Of a DNA stretch of 59,382 nt, positions 1-7,453 are shown piece after piece. The translations under genes and the position numbers were made by a program. Source of the DNA: Bacteroidaceae bacterium (GTDB lineage Bacteria; Bacteroidota; Bacteroidia; Bacteroidales; Bacteroidaceae); contig JAFYPH010000029.1 in NCBI GenBank assembly GCA_017547585.1, forward strand, positions 1 to 59,382, written 5' to 3'. The notes beneath the pieces are model-generated. The model saw nothing but the letters and a program-made list of their open reading frames with translations, made no database searches and was not told the origin of the DNA. How positions within the stretch are numbered: position 1 is the stretch's first letter; each line of letters begins with the position of its first letter.

Positions 1-127
1 GTTCAATAAGTATCTTTTCGTCCTGCATATTCTTATGTTATTTTACAATGCGAAGATAATATTTTTATAACATCCCCCCAACTTTTGCAGGTGAGCCGAT
101 AAATGTCATACAGCTCTATATGCATAC
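1..127. other. Intergenic left edge, nothing identified
   Basis: AT-rich sequence to the left of the tRNA-Leu terminator. I see no convincing coding frame, RNA or repeat. It probably holds the end or the promoter region of a gene lying outside the window. Confidence 0.4.
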
Positions 128-131
128 AAAA

Positions 132-161
132 AAAGAGAGAAAGTTAAGACTTTCTCTCTTT
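132..161 (-). terminator. Terminator of tRNA-Leu
   Basis: Perfect 12-bp stem (132-143 with 150-161) and a 6-nt loop. It lies just downstream of the tRNA on the minus strand and is followed on that strand by a run of T (the A run at 128-134). This is a classic intrinsic terminator. Confidence 0.85.
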
Positions 162-162
162 G

Positions 163-244
163 TACCCAGACCCGGGATCGAACCGGGATGGGTTGCCCCA
201 CTGGTGTTTGAGACCAGCGCGTCTACCGATTCCGCCATCTGGGC
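163..244 (-). tRNA. tRNA-Leu (anticodon CAA)
   Basis: On the minus strand the sequence folds as a class II tRNA. It has an acceptor stem GCCCAGA/TCTGGGT with an A discriminator, a D arm, an anticodon stem CTGGT/ACCAG whose 7-nt loop CTCAAAC gives anticodon CAA, a long variable arm (TGGGGCAACCCA), and a TPsiC arm with GGTTCGATCCC. The long variable arm and the CAA anticodon identify leucine, reading UUG. The 3' CCA is not encoded. It has its own consensus promoter upstream and a terminator directly downstream, so it is a single-gene transcript divergent from the ribosomal-protein operon. Confidence 0.95.
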
Positions 245-267
245 ATTTGTTTTTCTCAAATGCGATG

Positions 268-298
268 CAAAGGTACGACATTTTTTTATATCTGCAAA
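268..298 (-). promoter_or_regulatory. Bacteroidota promoter of tRNA-Leu
   Basis: On the minus strand TTTG (295-298), 19 nt, then TACCTTTG (268-275) matches the Bacteroidota housekeeping consensus TTTG-N19/20-TAnnTTTG exactly. The -7 box lies about 24 nt upstream of the mature tRNA 5' end. Confidence 0.85.
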
Positions 299-334
299 AC
301 TTTTCGAACTTTTTTTGAAAAAACTTTTCATTTA

Positions 335-366
335 CTTGTCTATTCCATTGAAAAGTAGTACTTTTG
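335..366 (+). promoter_or_regulatory. Promoter of the rplM operon
   Basis: TTG at 336-338, 20 nt, then TACTTTTG at 359-366 fits the Bacteroidota consensus. Transcription from here would give a leader of about 190 nt before the rplM start codon. Confidence 0.8.
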
Positions 367-373
367 CACGCCG

Positions 374-562
374 ATTATTATCGACTCATGAGAAATGAGT
401 TGTTGTTGATACTTCAGGTCTCCGAGTGATTAACCTTATCAACCTAGCCAATTGATTGATAATCACGCGAGGAGGGTTTCCCTAAGTCCTATTTCCGTTA
501 CGGGCACGCAGGGAGGAGCATCAAGAGAATTGAATATTAACTTAATTAAAAACATTTTTAAA
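374..562 (+). promoter_or_regulatory. Structured 5' leader of rplM
   Basis: Untranslated leader of about 190 nt between the promoter and rplM. A clear hairpin pairs GTGATTA (426-432) with TAATCAC (460-466) and, inside it, ATCAA (438-442) with TTGAT (452-456). Smaller hairpins follow (GGGTTTCCC near 474-482, CCGTTACGG near 495-503). Many ribosomal-protein operons are autoregulated by a protein that binds such a leader. Here L13, or S9 encoded just after it, would be the expected ligand. The structure is seen; the regulation is inferred. Confidence 0.55.
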
Positions 563-1024
563 GTGGATACTTTAAGCTACAAAACTGTTTCTGCAAACAA
601 AGCAACCGCAAAGAAAGAGTGGGTTGTTGTTGATGCTACAGACCAGGTACTTGGTCGTCTTGGCGCAAAAGTTGCCAAAATCCTTAGAGGTAAATACAAA
701 CCCAACTTTACTCCCAACGCTGATTGTGGTGACAACGTAATCATCATCAACGCTGAGAAGGTAAAGATGACAGGTAACAAATGGGAAGGTCGTGAATATC
801 TTCGTTTCTCTGGTTACCCCGGTGGTCAGAAGGCTTTCACTCCTGCTGATGTTGTTAAAGGTTACAAAGGTTACGAGCGCCTCTTCAAGCACGTGGTAAA
901 AGGCATGTTGCCCAAATCTCGTCTTGGTGTTCACATCCTGAACAACCTCTACATCTACGAAGGCCCCGAGCACAAGCACGAGGCACAGACTCCCAAAACA
1001 ATTGATATTAATTCTTATAAATAA
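563..1024 (+). CDS. rplM: 50S ribosomal protein L13 (uL13)
   Basis: Component of the large ribosomal subunit that acts early in assembly. The product is 153 aa when started at the GTG codon at 563 (VDTLSYKT...), which matches the usual Bacteroidales N-terminus. A longer frame opening at 452 would read through the structured leader and is rejected. Typical L13 sequence includes VVVDATDQVLGRL, the GDNVIIINAEK segment and a KSRLGVHILNNLYIY C-terminal block. First gene of rplM-rpsI-rpsB-tsf, with only 6 nt to rpsI. The GTG start and long leader suggest translational control. Confidence 0.95.
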   Translation: MDTLSYKTVSANKATAKKEWVVVDATDQVLGRLGAKVAKILRGKYKPNFTPNADCGDNVIIINAEKVKMTGNKWEGREYLRFSGYPGGQKAFTPADVVKGYKGYERLFKHVVKGMLPKSRLGVHILNNLYIYEGPEHKHEAQTPKTIDINSYK

Positions 1025-1030
1025 TAGCAG

Positions 1031-1417
1031 ATGGAAATGGTAAACGCATTAGGCCGCCGCAAGAGCGCAGTTGCCCGTATTTTCGTTAAAGAGGGTACAG
1101 GTAAAATTACTATTAACAAAAAGGATCTGCAGGTTTATTTCCCTTCAAGCATTCTTCAGTTCATCGTTAAACAGCCTTTGACAAAGTTGGATGTTGCAGA
1201 GAAATATGACATTAAAGTAAATTTGGACGGTGGTGGTTTCACTGGCCAGTCACAGGCTTTGCGTCTCGCAATTGCTCGTGCATTGGTTAAGATTAACCCC
1301 GAGGACAAAAAAGCTTTGCGTTCTGAAGGATTCCTGACTCGCGATGCTCGTGAAGTTGAGCGTAAGAAACCGGGTCGTCCCAAAGCACGTCGCAGATTCC
1401 AGTTCAGTAAACGTTAA
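1031..1417 (+). CDS. rpsI: 30S ribosomal protein S9 (uS9)
   Basis: Small-subunit head protein whose C-terminal tail reaches the P-site tRNA. The product is 128 aa, the standard length, beginning MEMVNALGRRKSAVAR. The sequence has the S9 signature GGGFTGQSQALRLAIARAL and the basic tail KKPGRPKARRRFQFSKR. It lies 6 nt after rplM in the conserved L13-S9 pair and is certainly co-transcribed with it. Confidence 0.97.
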   Translation: MEMVNALGRRKSAVARIFVKEGTGKITINKKDLQVYFPSSILQFIVKQPLTKLDVAEKYDIKVNLDGGGFTGQSQALRLAIARALVKINPEDKKALRSEGFLTRDAREVERKKPGRPKARRRFQFSKR

Positions 1418-1424
1418 TATTCGG

Positions 1425-1500
1425 CTCGAAGATATACGTTTAGTATCTAAACCACTCGGGACTCTCTACATATTAATAATGTTGCAGACTACCCGAGAGG
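1425..1500 (+). promoter_or_regulatory. Hairpins in the rpsI-rpsB spacer (possible S2 leader)
   Basis: The 133-nt spacer contains CTCGGG (1455-1460) paired with CCCGAG (1492-1497) around a 31-nt loop, and a smaller bulged hairpin near 1429-1448. There is no T run, so it does not look like a terminator. An S2-responsive leader or an RNA processing site is possible. The stems are seen; the function is inferred. Confidence 0.4.
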
Positions 1501-1550
1501 TTGATTAAAAATTAATTAAAAAGAAGGTAAACGATTAAAAAATTAAAAAA

Positions 1551-2354
1551 ATGTCAAGAGTAAATTTTGAATCACTTTTGGAGGCCGGTGCACACTTCGG
1601 CCACTTGAAACGTAAATGGAACCCCGCAATGGCTCCCTACATCTTCATGGAGCGCAACGGTATTCACATCATCGACCTGCACAAGACAGCTGCTATGGTT
1701 GAGACTGCAGCAGATGCATTGAAACAGATTGCAAAGAGCGGTAAGAAAATCCTTTTCGTTGCAACTAAGAAACAGCTCAAAGACATTGTTGCTGCTAAGG
1801 CACAGTCAGTAGGCATGCCCTACGTTATCGAGCGTTGGCCCGGTGGTATGCTCACAAACTTCCCCACAATCCGCAAGGCTGTGAAGAAGATGGCTACAAT
1901 CGACAAATTGACAGCAGACGGTACATACTCTAACCTCTCTAAGCGTGAGGTTCTTCAGATTACACGTCAGCGCGCTAAGTTGGACAAGAACCTCGGTTCT
2001 ATCGCTGACTTGACACGTCTTCCCTCTGCAATTTTCGTAGTAGACGTATTGAAAGAGAACATCGCCGTTCACGAGGCTAACCGTCTCGGTATCCCCGTAT
2101 TCGGTATTGTTGATACAAACTCAAGCCCCAACAACATCGACTTTGTAATTCCCGCAAACGACGATGCTACAAAATCAGTAGACTTGATTCTCGACGCTTG
2201 CTGCGCAGCTATCGCAGAGGGTCTCGAGGAGCGCAAGGTTGAGAAGGTTGACGCTGAGGCTGCTGAGGCTCAGGGTGATGAGGAGGCAAAGAAAACTGCT
2301 CGTCGTCGCACAACAAAGGCTCGCGCTAACAAGGCTGAGAATGTTGAGGAATAA
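1551..2354 (+). CDS. rpsB: 30S ribosomal protein S2 (uS2)
   Basis: Small-subunit protein required for binding of S1 and for initiation. The 267-aa product starts MSRVNFESLLEAGAHFGH and carries the signatures HLKRKWNPAMAPYIF, RWPGGMLTNF and GIPVFGIVDTNSSP. The C-terminus, after about residue 225, is an extended charged tail (EERKVEKVDAEAAEAQ..., then RRRTTKARANKAE), common in Bacteroidota S2 proteins. It is followed after 30 nt by tsf, the usual rpsB-tsf arrangement. Confidence 0.97.
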   Translation: MSRVNFESLLEAGAHFGHLKRKWNPAMAPYIFMERNGIHIIDLHKTAAMVETAADALKQIAKSGKKILFVATKKQLKDIVAAKAQSVGMPYVIERWPGGMLTNFPTIRKAVKKMATIDKLTADGTYSNLSKREVLQITRQRAKLDKNLGSIADLTRLPSAIFVVDVLKENIAVHEANRLGIPVFGIVDTNSSPNNIDFVIPANDDATKSVDLILDACCAAIAEGLEERKVEKVDAEAAEAQGDEEAKKTARRRTTKARANKAENVEE

Positions 2355-2384
2355 TTTATTAACAAATTAAACAGAAATAACACA

Positions 2385-3206
2385 ATGGCTGTTACAATGA
2401 ATGATATTGCCAAGCTCCGCAAAATGACAGGTGCTGGCATGATGGATTGCAAAAAAGCATTGGCTGAGGCTGAGGGCGATTTTGACAAGGCAATGGAGAT
2501 CATCCGCAAGAAGGGTCAGTTGGTAGCTGCTAAACGTAGCGACCGTGAGGCTTCTGAGGGTTGTGTACTCGTTAAGGCAGTTCCCGGTTTCGGTGCTATC
2601 ATCGCCTTGAAGTGTGAGACTGACTTCGTTGCTAAGAACGAGGACTTCATCAAGCTCACAAGCGACATCCTCGACGCTGCTATTGCTGCTAAGTGCAAGA
2701 CTATCGAAGAGGTACAGGCTCTTCCCCTCGGCGAGGGTACCGTACAGGATGCTATCGTAGCTCGTATCGGTATCACAGGTGAGAAGATGGAGCTCGATGG
2801 TTACAAGACTTTGGAGGCTGAGAACGTTTACGTTTACAACCACCAGAAGAAGAACCAGCTCTGTACAATGGTTGCTCTGAGCAAAGAGAACGAGGAGGCA
2901 GGTCACGAGATTGCAATGCAGATTGCAGCTTCTACTCCCCTTGCACTCACAAGCGAGGATCTCGACCCCGCTATCATCGAGAAAGAGCGTAATGTAGCAG
3001 AGGACAAGGCTCGCGAAGAGGGTAAGCCCGAGAATATGATTGCTCGCATCGCTGACGGTCGTATTCAGAAGTTCTACAAAGAGGTTTGCTTGCTCCAGCA
3101 GGGTTACGTTCAGAACGAGAAGATCACTGTTGCTGACTACTTGAAAGGCTTCGACAAGGAGCTTACAGCTACAGGCTTCCAGCGTTTCACATTGCGTGCT
3201 GAATAA
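2385..3206 (+). CDS. tsf: Elongation factor Ts
   Basis: Guanine-nucleotide exchange factor that recycles EF-Tu. The product is 273 aa. The N-terminal UBA-like domain includes KLRKMTGAGMMDCKKAL, and the core contains the EF-Ts signature CETDFVAKNEDF, whose TDFV segment contacts EF-Tu. Length and domain order are normal. Last gene of the ribosomal operon, followed by a strong terminator. Confidence 0.97.
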   Translation: MAVTMNDIAKLRKMTGAGMMDCKKALAEAEGDFDKAMEIIRKKGQLVAAKRSDREASEGCVLVKAVPGFGAIIALKCETDFVAKNEDFIKLTSDILDAAIAAKCKTIEEVQALPLGEGTVQDAIVARIGITGEKMELDGYKTLEAENVYVYNHQKKNQLCTMVALSKENEEAGHEIAMQIAASTPLALTSEDLDPAIIEKERNVAEDKAREEGKPENMIARIADGRIQKFYKEVCLLQQGYVQNEKITVADYLKGFDKELTATGFQRFTLRAE

Positions 3207-3234
3207 TAAAATTATTCAAAAGCATAATAGCAAG

Positions 3235-3272
3235 AGTGGTTGCGTCAAATTGACGCAACCACTTCTTTTTTT
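3235..3272 (+). terminator. Terminator of the rplM-tsf operon
   Basis: Stem AGTGGTTGCGTCAA/TTGACGCAACCACT (3235-3263) with a very short loop, followed by CTTTTTTTT. A strong intrinsic terminator 28 nt after tsf. Confidence 0.9.
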
Positions 3273-3364
3273 GCCCACCATCGTGACGATGAAAATTTTG
3301 CAAAAGTCCACTACCCTGCGGTTCTATTTTTCGATTACATCGTAGCTTATATGGATGAATTTTG

Positions 3365-3372
3365 TAACTTTG
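3365..3372 (+). promoter_or_regulatory. -7 element upstream of rmuC
   Basis: TAACTTTG matches the Bacteroidota -7 consensus TAnnTTTG, 25 nt before the rmuC start. No clear -33 TTTG is visible at the right distance. Confidence 0.5.
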
Positions 3373-3397
3373 CTAGGAAATTGAAAAACAAAAGAGA

Positions 3398-4678
3398 ATG
3401 GAGAGCATATATTTGGCAGCAATCATTGCCCTGATAGCAGGAGTCGCGCTTTTAAGCATTGCAATGTTGGCAATAATCAAGCAGAAAAGAAAAGACATCG
3501 AAGAGAAAGAAGAAATTATAGAGCGCCTGAAACAGGAACTGAACGCAACGAACATAAAATACATTCAGGCCGAAGAGCGTTTCCTCGCGCAAAAGAACAT
3601 CCTGGAGCAGGAGAGAAAAAACAATGCGCAGATGATTGAGGAGATAAAATCGCAGAACAACCTCGCGCTCGAGAATATAAAAAACCAGCTGACACAGATA
3701 AGCGAAAAGAATCTGAAGCAGCGAAGCGAAGAACTGAAGTCGTCGAACATCGAGCAGCTTTCACACATTCTCAGCCCCATGCAGGAGCAGATGAAGAAGA
3801 TGGAAGAGAGCGTCAGAAACGTGAACAGCAGTTCGGCCGAGCACAAGGCCTCGATAGAAAAGACCATCGAGGGACTCGCGCAGCAGACTATCAAGGTGGG
3901 TGAGCAGGCCGACGAGCTTGCAAAAGCACTCAAGAGCAGCAGCAAAGTGCAGGGCGACTGGGGCGAGCAGCTACTCGAGACTATTCTCGACAACAGCGGC
4001 CTGCGCAAAGGATACGAATATACTGTACAGGAGAATTTCAAGGATGGCAAGCGAGACATGCGCCCCGACGTCATCGTGCACTGCCCGGGCAACAAAAGCA
4101 TAATCATAGACTCGAAAGTGTCGCTCACTGCCTACGTCGACTATCTTGCTTGCGAAGAGAAAGAGGAGGCCGAGCGTCTGGCAAAGGCAAACAAAGAGTC
4201 GGTAAAGAAACACATTGACGAGCTTGCAGCCAAAAACTACACGAAACTTGTGGAGAACACAATCTCGCACGTGCTCATGTTCATCCCCAACGAAGGCAGC
4301 TACATTCTGGCACTGCGCAACGACCCGCAGCTGGGACAGTATGCCTACAAGAAAGGCATTCTGCTCATAAACCCCACCAATCTGATGATTGCCTTGCAGC
4401 TTATCTACAACATTTGGCAGAGCGAGAAACAGGCAAAGAATGTGGAGAAGGTGATAAAAGAGAGTGAGCTTTTGTACGAGAAATTCGTGAATTTCTCGGA
4501 AAATTGGGGAAAGATAAAGGATAATCTCGAGAGCACATTGGAAATATACGACAAGGCAGACAAACAGCTTTACGAAGGAAACGGCAACATTGTAAGAAAG
4601 CTCGAAAAGCTGAAAGAGCTGGGCATTATTCCCAAGAAAAATATCCCCGAGACAATGCTTTCGAGAGCAAAAGAGTAG
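3398..4678 (+). CDS. rmuC: DNA recombination protein RmuC homologue
   Basis: RmuC family proteins limit inversions between short inverted repeats and carry a predicted PD-(D/E)XK nuclease-like core. The 426-aa product has an N-terminal membrane helix (about residues 4-27), a long coiled coil (about 30-165, rich in E/K/Q), then the conserved core with GDWGEQLLETILDNSGL and RPDVIVHCPGNKSIIIDSKV, where the D and K of the IDSKV motif fit the nuclease fold. Length is normal. It stands alone between the ribosomal operon and the polysaccharide genes. Confidence 0.92.
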   Translation: MESIYLAAIIALIAGVALLSIAMLAIIKQKRKDIEEKEEIIERLKQELNATNIKYIQAEERFLAQKNILEQERKNNAQMIEEIKSQNNLALENIKNQLTQISEKNLKQRSEELKSSNIEQLSHILSPMQEQMKKMEESVRNVNSSSAEHKASIEKTIEGLAQQTIKVGEQADELAKALKSSSKVQGDWGEQLLETILDNSGLRKGYEYTVQENFKDGKRDMRPDVIVHCPGNKSIIIDSKVSLTAYVDYLACEEKEEAERLAKANKESVKKHIDELAAKNYTKLVENTISHVLMFIPNEGSYILALRNDPQLGQYAYKKGILLINPTNLMIALQLIYNIWQSEKQAKNVEKVIKESELLYEKFVNFSENWGKIKDNLESTLEIYDKADKQLYEGNGNIVRKLEKLKELGIIPKKNIPETMLSRAKE

Positions 4679-4772
4679 AAAAGCAGCCTCGCAACAAAAA
4701 ATAAAAGCATATAAAAGCAAATAAAATCCAAAATAGTGCGTTATATGTACAGAGAGACATCTTTTTTATTTA

Positions 4773-4788
4773 TATTTTTGTAAATTTG
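4773..4788 (+). promoter_or_regulatory. Candidate -7 elements for the WecA-type transferase
   Basis: Two overlapping-phase matches to TAnnTTTG occur back to back: TATTTTTG (4773-4780) and TAAATTTG (4781-4788). No clear -33 element is seen. Either would start transcription just before the hairpin at 4799-4846. Confidence 0.4.
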
Positions 4789-4798
4789 TACAATGTTT

Positions 4799-4846
4799 AA
4801 TATAGCCGCGCAAAAGGCACAGCCATTTTCGCACCACAGCTATATT
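4799..4846 (+). promoter_or_regulatory. Hairpin in the 5' UTR of the WecA-type gene
   Basis: AATATAGC (4799-4806) pairs perfectly with GCTATATT (4839-4846), enclosing 32 nt, and is followed by a run of A, not T. It would lie at the very 5' end of the mRNA, so an mRNA-stabilising or regulatory role is possible. Confidence 0.35.
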
Positions 4847-4869
4847 AAAAAAATACACCGATAGAAAGT

Positions 4870-5991
4870 ATGATAAAAGATATAGCTGCCCCTTTAACAG
4901 CACTCCTAATATCATTTGTAACAGTATTGCTGCTGCATCCGCAGTTGGTAAAATACGCGTTACGCAAGGACATTGTGGACAAGCCCAATGCCCGTCGCCT
5001 CAACCGCATTCCCATTCCCGTATTGGGCGGAGTGGGTGTCTTTGCGGGATTCACTATAGCCTTTTGCACCAGCGCATCAATATACGGAATTGGATTTTCA
5101 TTTGCGTGTCTTGCTGCAATAATCCTGATGCTGGGCATCGGACTGCTCGATGACATTAAAGACCTGAGCCCCAAGACAAAATTCATCGCACAGATAGCAG
5201 CGATAGTAATATTGATATTCTGCTGCGACCTCAAGATTGACAATCTGCATGGCATTTTCGGAGTACACGAAATTCCCGACTATCTGTCCATTCCCCTGAC
5301 AATATTTGCATGCGTGGGACTGATAAACGCAATCAACCTCATCGACGGCATCGACGGACTATCGTCGGGCTATGGAATTGCAGCGGGAACGCTATTCTGC
5401 CTGTACGGATACACACAGGGTAACAGCCTGAACACTTTAATTGCAACAGCCATGATTGGTGCATTGATTCCTTTCTTTGTGTACAACGTGTTCGGCACAA
5501 AAAACAAGATGTTCATAGGCGACGCAGGCTCGCATTTCCTGGGAATTATATTCTGTCTGCTGACACTGAACACAATTGACACAGGCAGCGCTGCCGACGG
5601 CACTGTCGAAGAGGCCGGGTTCATTGCATTCTGCCTTGCGGTGATGGCCCATCCGGTGATGGACACTCTGCGCGTGATGACAATGCGCATATGCAACGGA
5701 AATTCGCCCTTCAAGGCTGACAAGACCCACCTGCACCACGCAATCATCAACTGCGGACTCAGCCACTTAAAGACTACGCTCACGATAATAACCCTGAACC
5801 TTGTAGTTGTGGGAGTATGGTACGCTACATACGCTACGGGACAGTCGGCGACAATACAGTTCGTAACGACGCTGTTCGCGGCGGTAACGGCGATAATAAT
5901 ACCCTATTTCGTCATTGTTAAGATTCAGAAGGGCCACCCTGAACTGCTCAAAAAGAGACAGGCTAAGATTGAGAAGAGACAGACTGCGTAA
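4870..5991 (+). CDS. WecA/TagO-type undecaprenyl-phosphate GlcNAc-1-phosphate transferase
   Basis: Polytopic membrane enzyme of the MraY/WecA (GT4 phosphotransferase) family. It transfers a sugar-1-phosphate, typically GlcNAc-1-P, to undecaprenyl phosphate and so starts synthesis of a surface polysaccharide. The 373-aa product has about 10-11 membrane helices. Conserved cytoplasmic motifs are LLDDIKDLSPK (Mg-binding DD), NAINLIDGIDGLSSG, FIGDAGSHFLG and KTHLHH. These fit WecA/Rfe better than MraY. The C-terminal tail is lysine-rich. A GT4 transferase and a UDP-ManNAc dehydrogenase follow on the opposite strand. Sugar specificity is inferred. Confidence 0.9.
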   Translation: MIKDIAAPLTALLISFVTVLLLHPQLVKYALRKDIVDKPNARRLNRIPIPVLGGVGVFAGFTIAFCTSASIYGIGFSFACLAAIILMLGIGLLDDIKDLSPKTKFIAQIAAIVILIFCCDLKIDNLHGIFGVHEIPDYLSIPLTIFACVGLINAINLIDGIDGLSSGYGIAAGTLFCLYGYTQGNSLNTLIATAMIGALIPFFVYNVFGTKNKMFIGDAGSHFLGIIFCLLTLNTIDTGSAADGTVEEAGFIAFCLAVMAHPVMDTLRVMTMRICNGNSPFKADKTHLHHAIINCGLSHLKTTLTIITLNLVVVGVWYATYATGQSATIQFVTTLFAAVTAIIIPYFVIVKIQKGHPELLKKRQAKIEKRQTA

Positions 5992-6010
5992 AAAGCAGCA
6001 TCAGGATACA

Positions 6011-6046
6011 AAAAAAGTGCAACCTTTGGGGTTGCACTTTTTTTGT
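6011..6046. terminator. Bidirectional terminator between convergent genes
   Basis: Stem AGTGCAACC/GGTTGCACT flanked by A6 on the left and T7 on the right. It can terminate both the WecA-type gene (plus) and the GT4 gene (minus), which converge here. Confidence 0.9.
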
Positions 6047-6057
6047 TGGATATATAC

Positions 6058-7254
6058 TTATTTGCTGATAATTTCGAGCATTTCTGCCGCAAGACGCTTT
6101 CTGTCGTATGCAGCGGCAAGCTTCTCGCCACCATCGCAACAGCTTTTGTAGACCTCGGGCGAAGAGAAAAGGGTGTTCAGTTTCTCGAGGAAGTCCTCGC
6201 GATTCTCGGGCTCGTAGAAAAGGCCCGCGCCGAACTCCTCGACCATTTCTCGCGCCTCACCATCGACTCCGAGCATGATGGGAATGCGCATAGAAGCTGT
6301 CTCGAATATCTTCGAGGGGATTACTGTTGTAAAGAGAGAGCTCTTACGCAGATTGACAAGAGCCGCATCCTGCAGGGCAATATACTCGGCAACCTCGTTC
6401 TTGGAAACAGAGTCGAGCAGCACCACATTCTTGATACCCTCGCTCTCTATCTTCTGCTGGATATTCTCTTTCTCGGCACCGTTGCCAAGAATCATAAGAG
6501 CATAATCATCGAGATCTTTCACGCAATCGATGAGAAAATCAATCTTGTGGGCCATTCCCAGAGTGCCCACGTATCCAAGCACACGCTTGCCCTCGAGGCC
6601 CAGCTTGCGAAGAAGCTCCTGCGACTTCTCACGAGGCTTGAAAAGCTCGGTATTCGCACCGTTCTTGATGACAAATATCTTATCCTCGGGGATTCCCTTC
6701 TTTGCAATCTCGCGCTTGAAAGAGTTTGTAACAACCACAATCTTCTTAGCCGACGAGTAGCACCATTTCTCCTCTTTAGAGAAATATTTCAGCACCACAC
6801 TCTCTTTCATTGCACCCACAGCCTTGATTGAGTCGGGCCACAGGTCGCGCACCTCCATTATCCAAGGCTTGCGCTTGAAAAAGCCGAGCGTGCGTCCCGA
6901 CAGAGCAGTGAAGAACTGCGGAGAGGTTGCGACGATAATGTCACACTCGCGGAAGAGTCCGGCAAAGAAAGATGTTACGGAAAAACTTATAAAGTCGATG
7001 ATTCTTTTAATGAATCCCTTGTTTGCGGTCATATAGCTCCACACGCGCACAACCTTTATTCCATCCATGCATTCGGTCTTGCACAGAGAGTTTGTGTAGC
7101 CCGGGTAGACTTTACCCTGAGGATAGTTGGGGAAACAGGTGATGACAGTTACGTCGTGACCGGCCTTCACCCACTCCCTGCAATGCTCGAATGTACGCGT
7201 AGCGGGAGCGTTAACCTCGGGTGGGAAATTATCTGTCAAAAATAATATTTTCAT
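6058..7254 (-). CDS. Glycosyltransferase family 4 (WbuB-like)
   Basis: GT-B fold glycosyltransferase for a surface polysaccharide. The 398-aa product begins MKILFLTDNFPPEVNAPA, a typical WbuB-type N-terminus. It has RDLWPDSI and a C-terminal nucleotide-sugar domain with GYVGTLGMAHK and PSKIFETASMRIPIMLG, where E in the KxxE motif is expected to contact the donor. WbuB proteins transfer an N-acetylfucosamine-type sugar; the acceptor and donor here are unknown. It faces the WecA-type gene and lies downstream of the UDP-ManNAc dehydrogenase, but a terminator and a -7 element separate it from the latter. Confidence 0.85.
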   Translation of the reverse strand: MKILFLTDNFPPEVNAPATRTFEHCREWVKAGHDVTVITCFPNYPQGKVYPGYTNSLCKTECMDGIKVVRVWSYMTANKGFIKRIIDFISFSVTSFFAGLFRECDIIVATSPQFFTALSGRTLGFFKRKPWIMEVRDLWPDSIKAVGAMKESVVLKYFSKEEKWCYSSAKKIVVVTNSFKREIAKKGIPEDKIFVIKNGANTELFKPREKSQELLRKLGLEGKRVLGYVGTLGMAHKIDFLIDCVKDLDDYALMILGNGAEKENIQQKIESEGIKNVVLLDSVSKNEVAEYIALQDAALVNLRKSSLFTTVIPSKIFETASMRIPIMLGVDGEAREMVEEFGAGLFYEPENREDFLEKLNTLFSSPEVYKSCCDGGEKLAAAYDRKRLAAEMLEIISK

Positions 7255-7288
7255 ATAATCGAAACAGAAAAATCACTTATTAATTTGT

Positions 7289-7296
7289 CAAATGTA
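7289..7296 (-). promoter_or_regulatory. -7 element of the GT4 gene
   Basis: TACATTTG on the minus strand, 35 nt upstream of the start codon. The -33 position is poorly matched. Confidence 0.5.
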
Positions 7297-7363
7297 CAGT
7301 TTCTAATATTAGAAACGTAACATACTCTTTTTTATTGCAATCAATCAAAAAATTGTTACCATT

Positions 7364-7401
7364 AAAAAGGTTGCGCCGTATTTACGGTACAACCTTTTTT
7401 A
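7364..7401 (-). terminator. Terminator after wecC
   Basis: Stem AAAAGGTTG/CAACCTTTT with inner pairing CGTA/TACG, flanked by T-rich sequence on both strands. It ends the wecC transcript on the minus strand before the GT4 gene. Confidence 0.85.
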
Positions 7402-7453
7402 TATTCTCAACAGACGCCCTGCCCCGAAAAGAGGGCGGACACCCTGTTTTTCT

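Noticed and set aside
452-562. N-terminal extension of rplM by 37 codons
   Set aside because: It would translate the structured leader, has no L13 similarity, and the GTG at 563 gives the usual Bacteroidales N-terminus.
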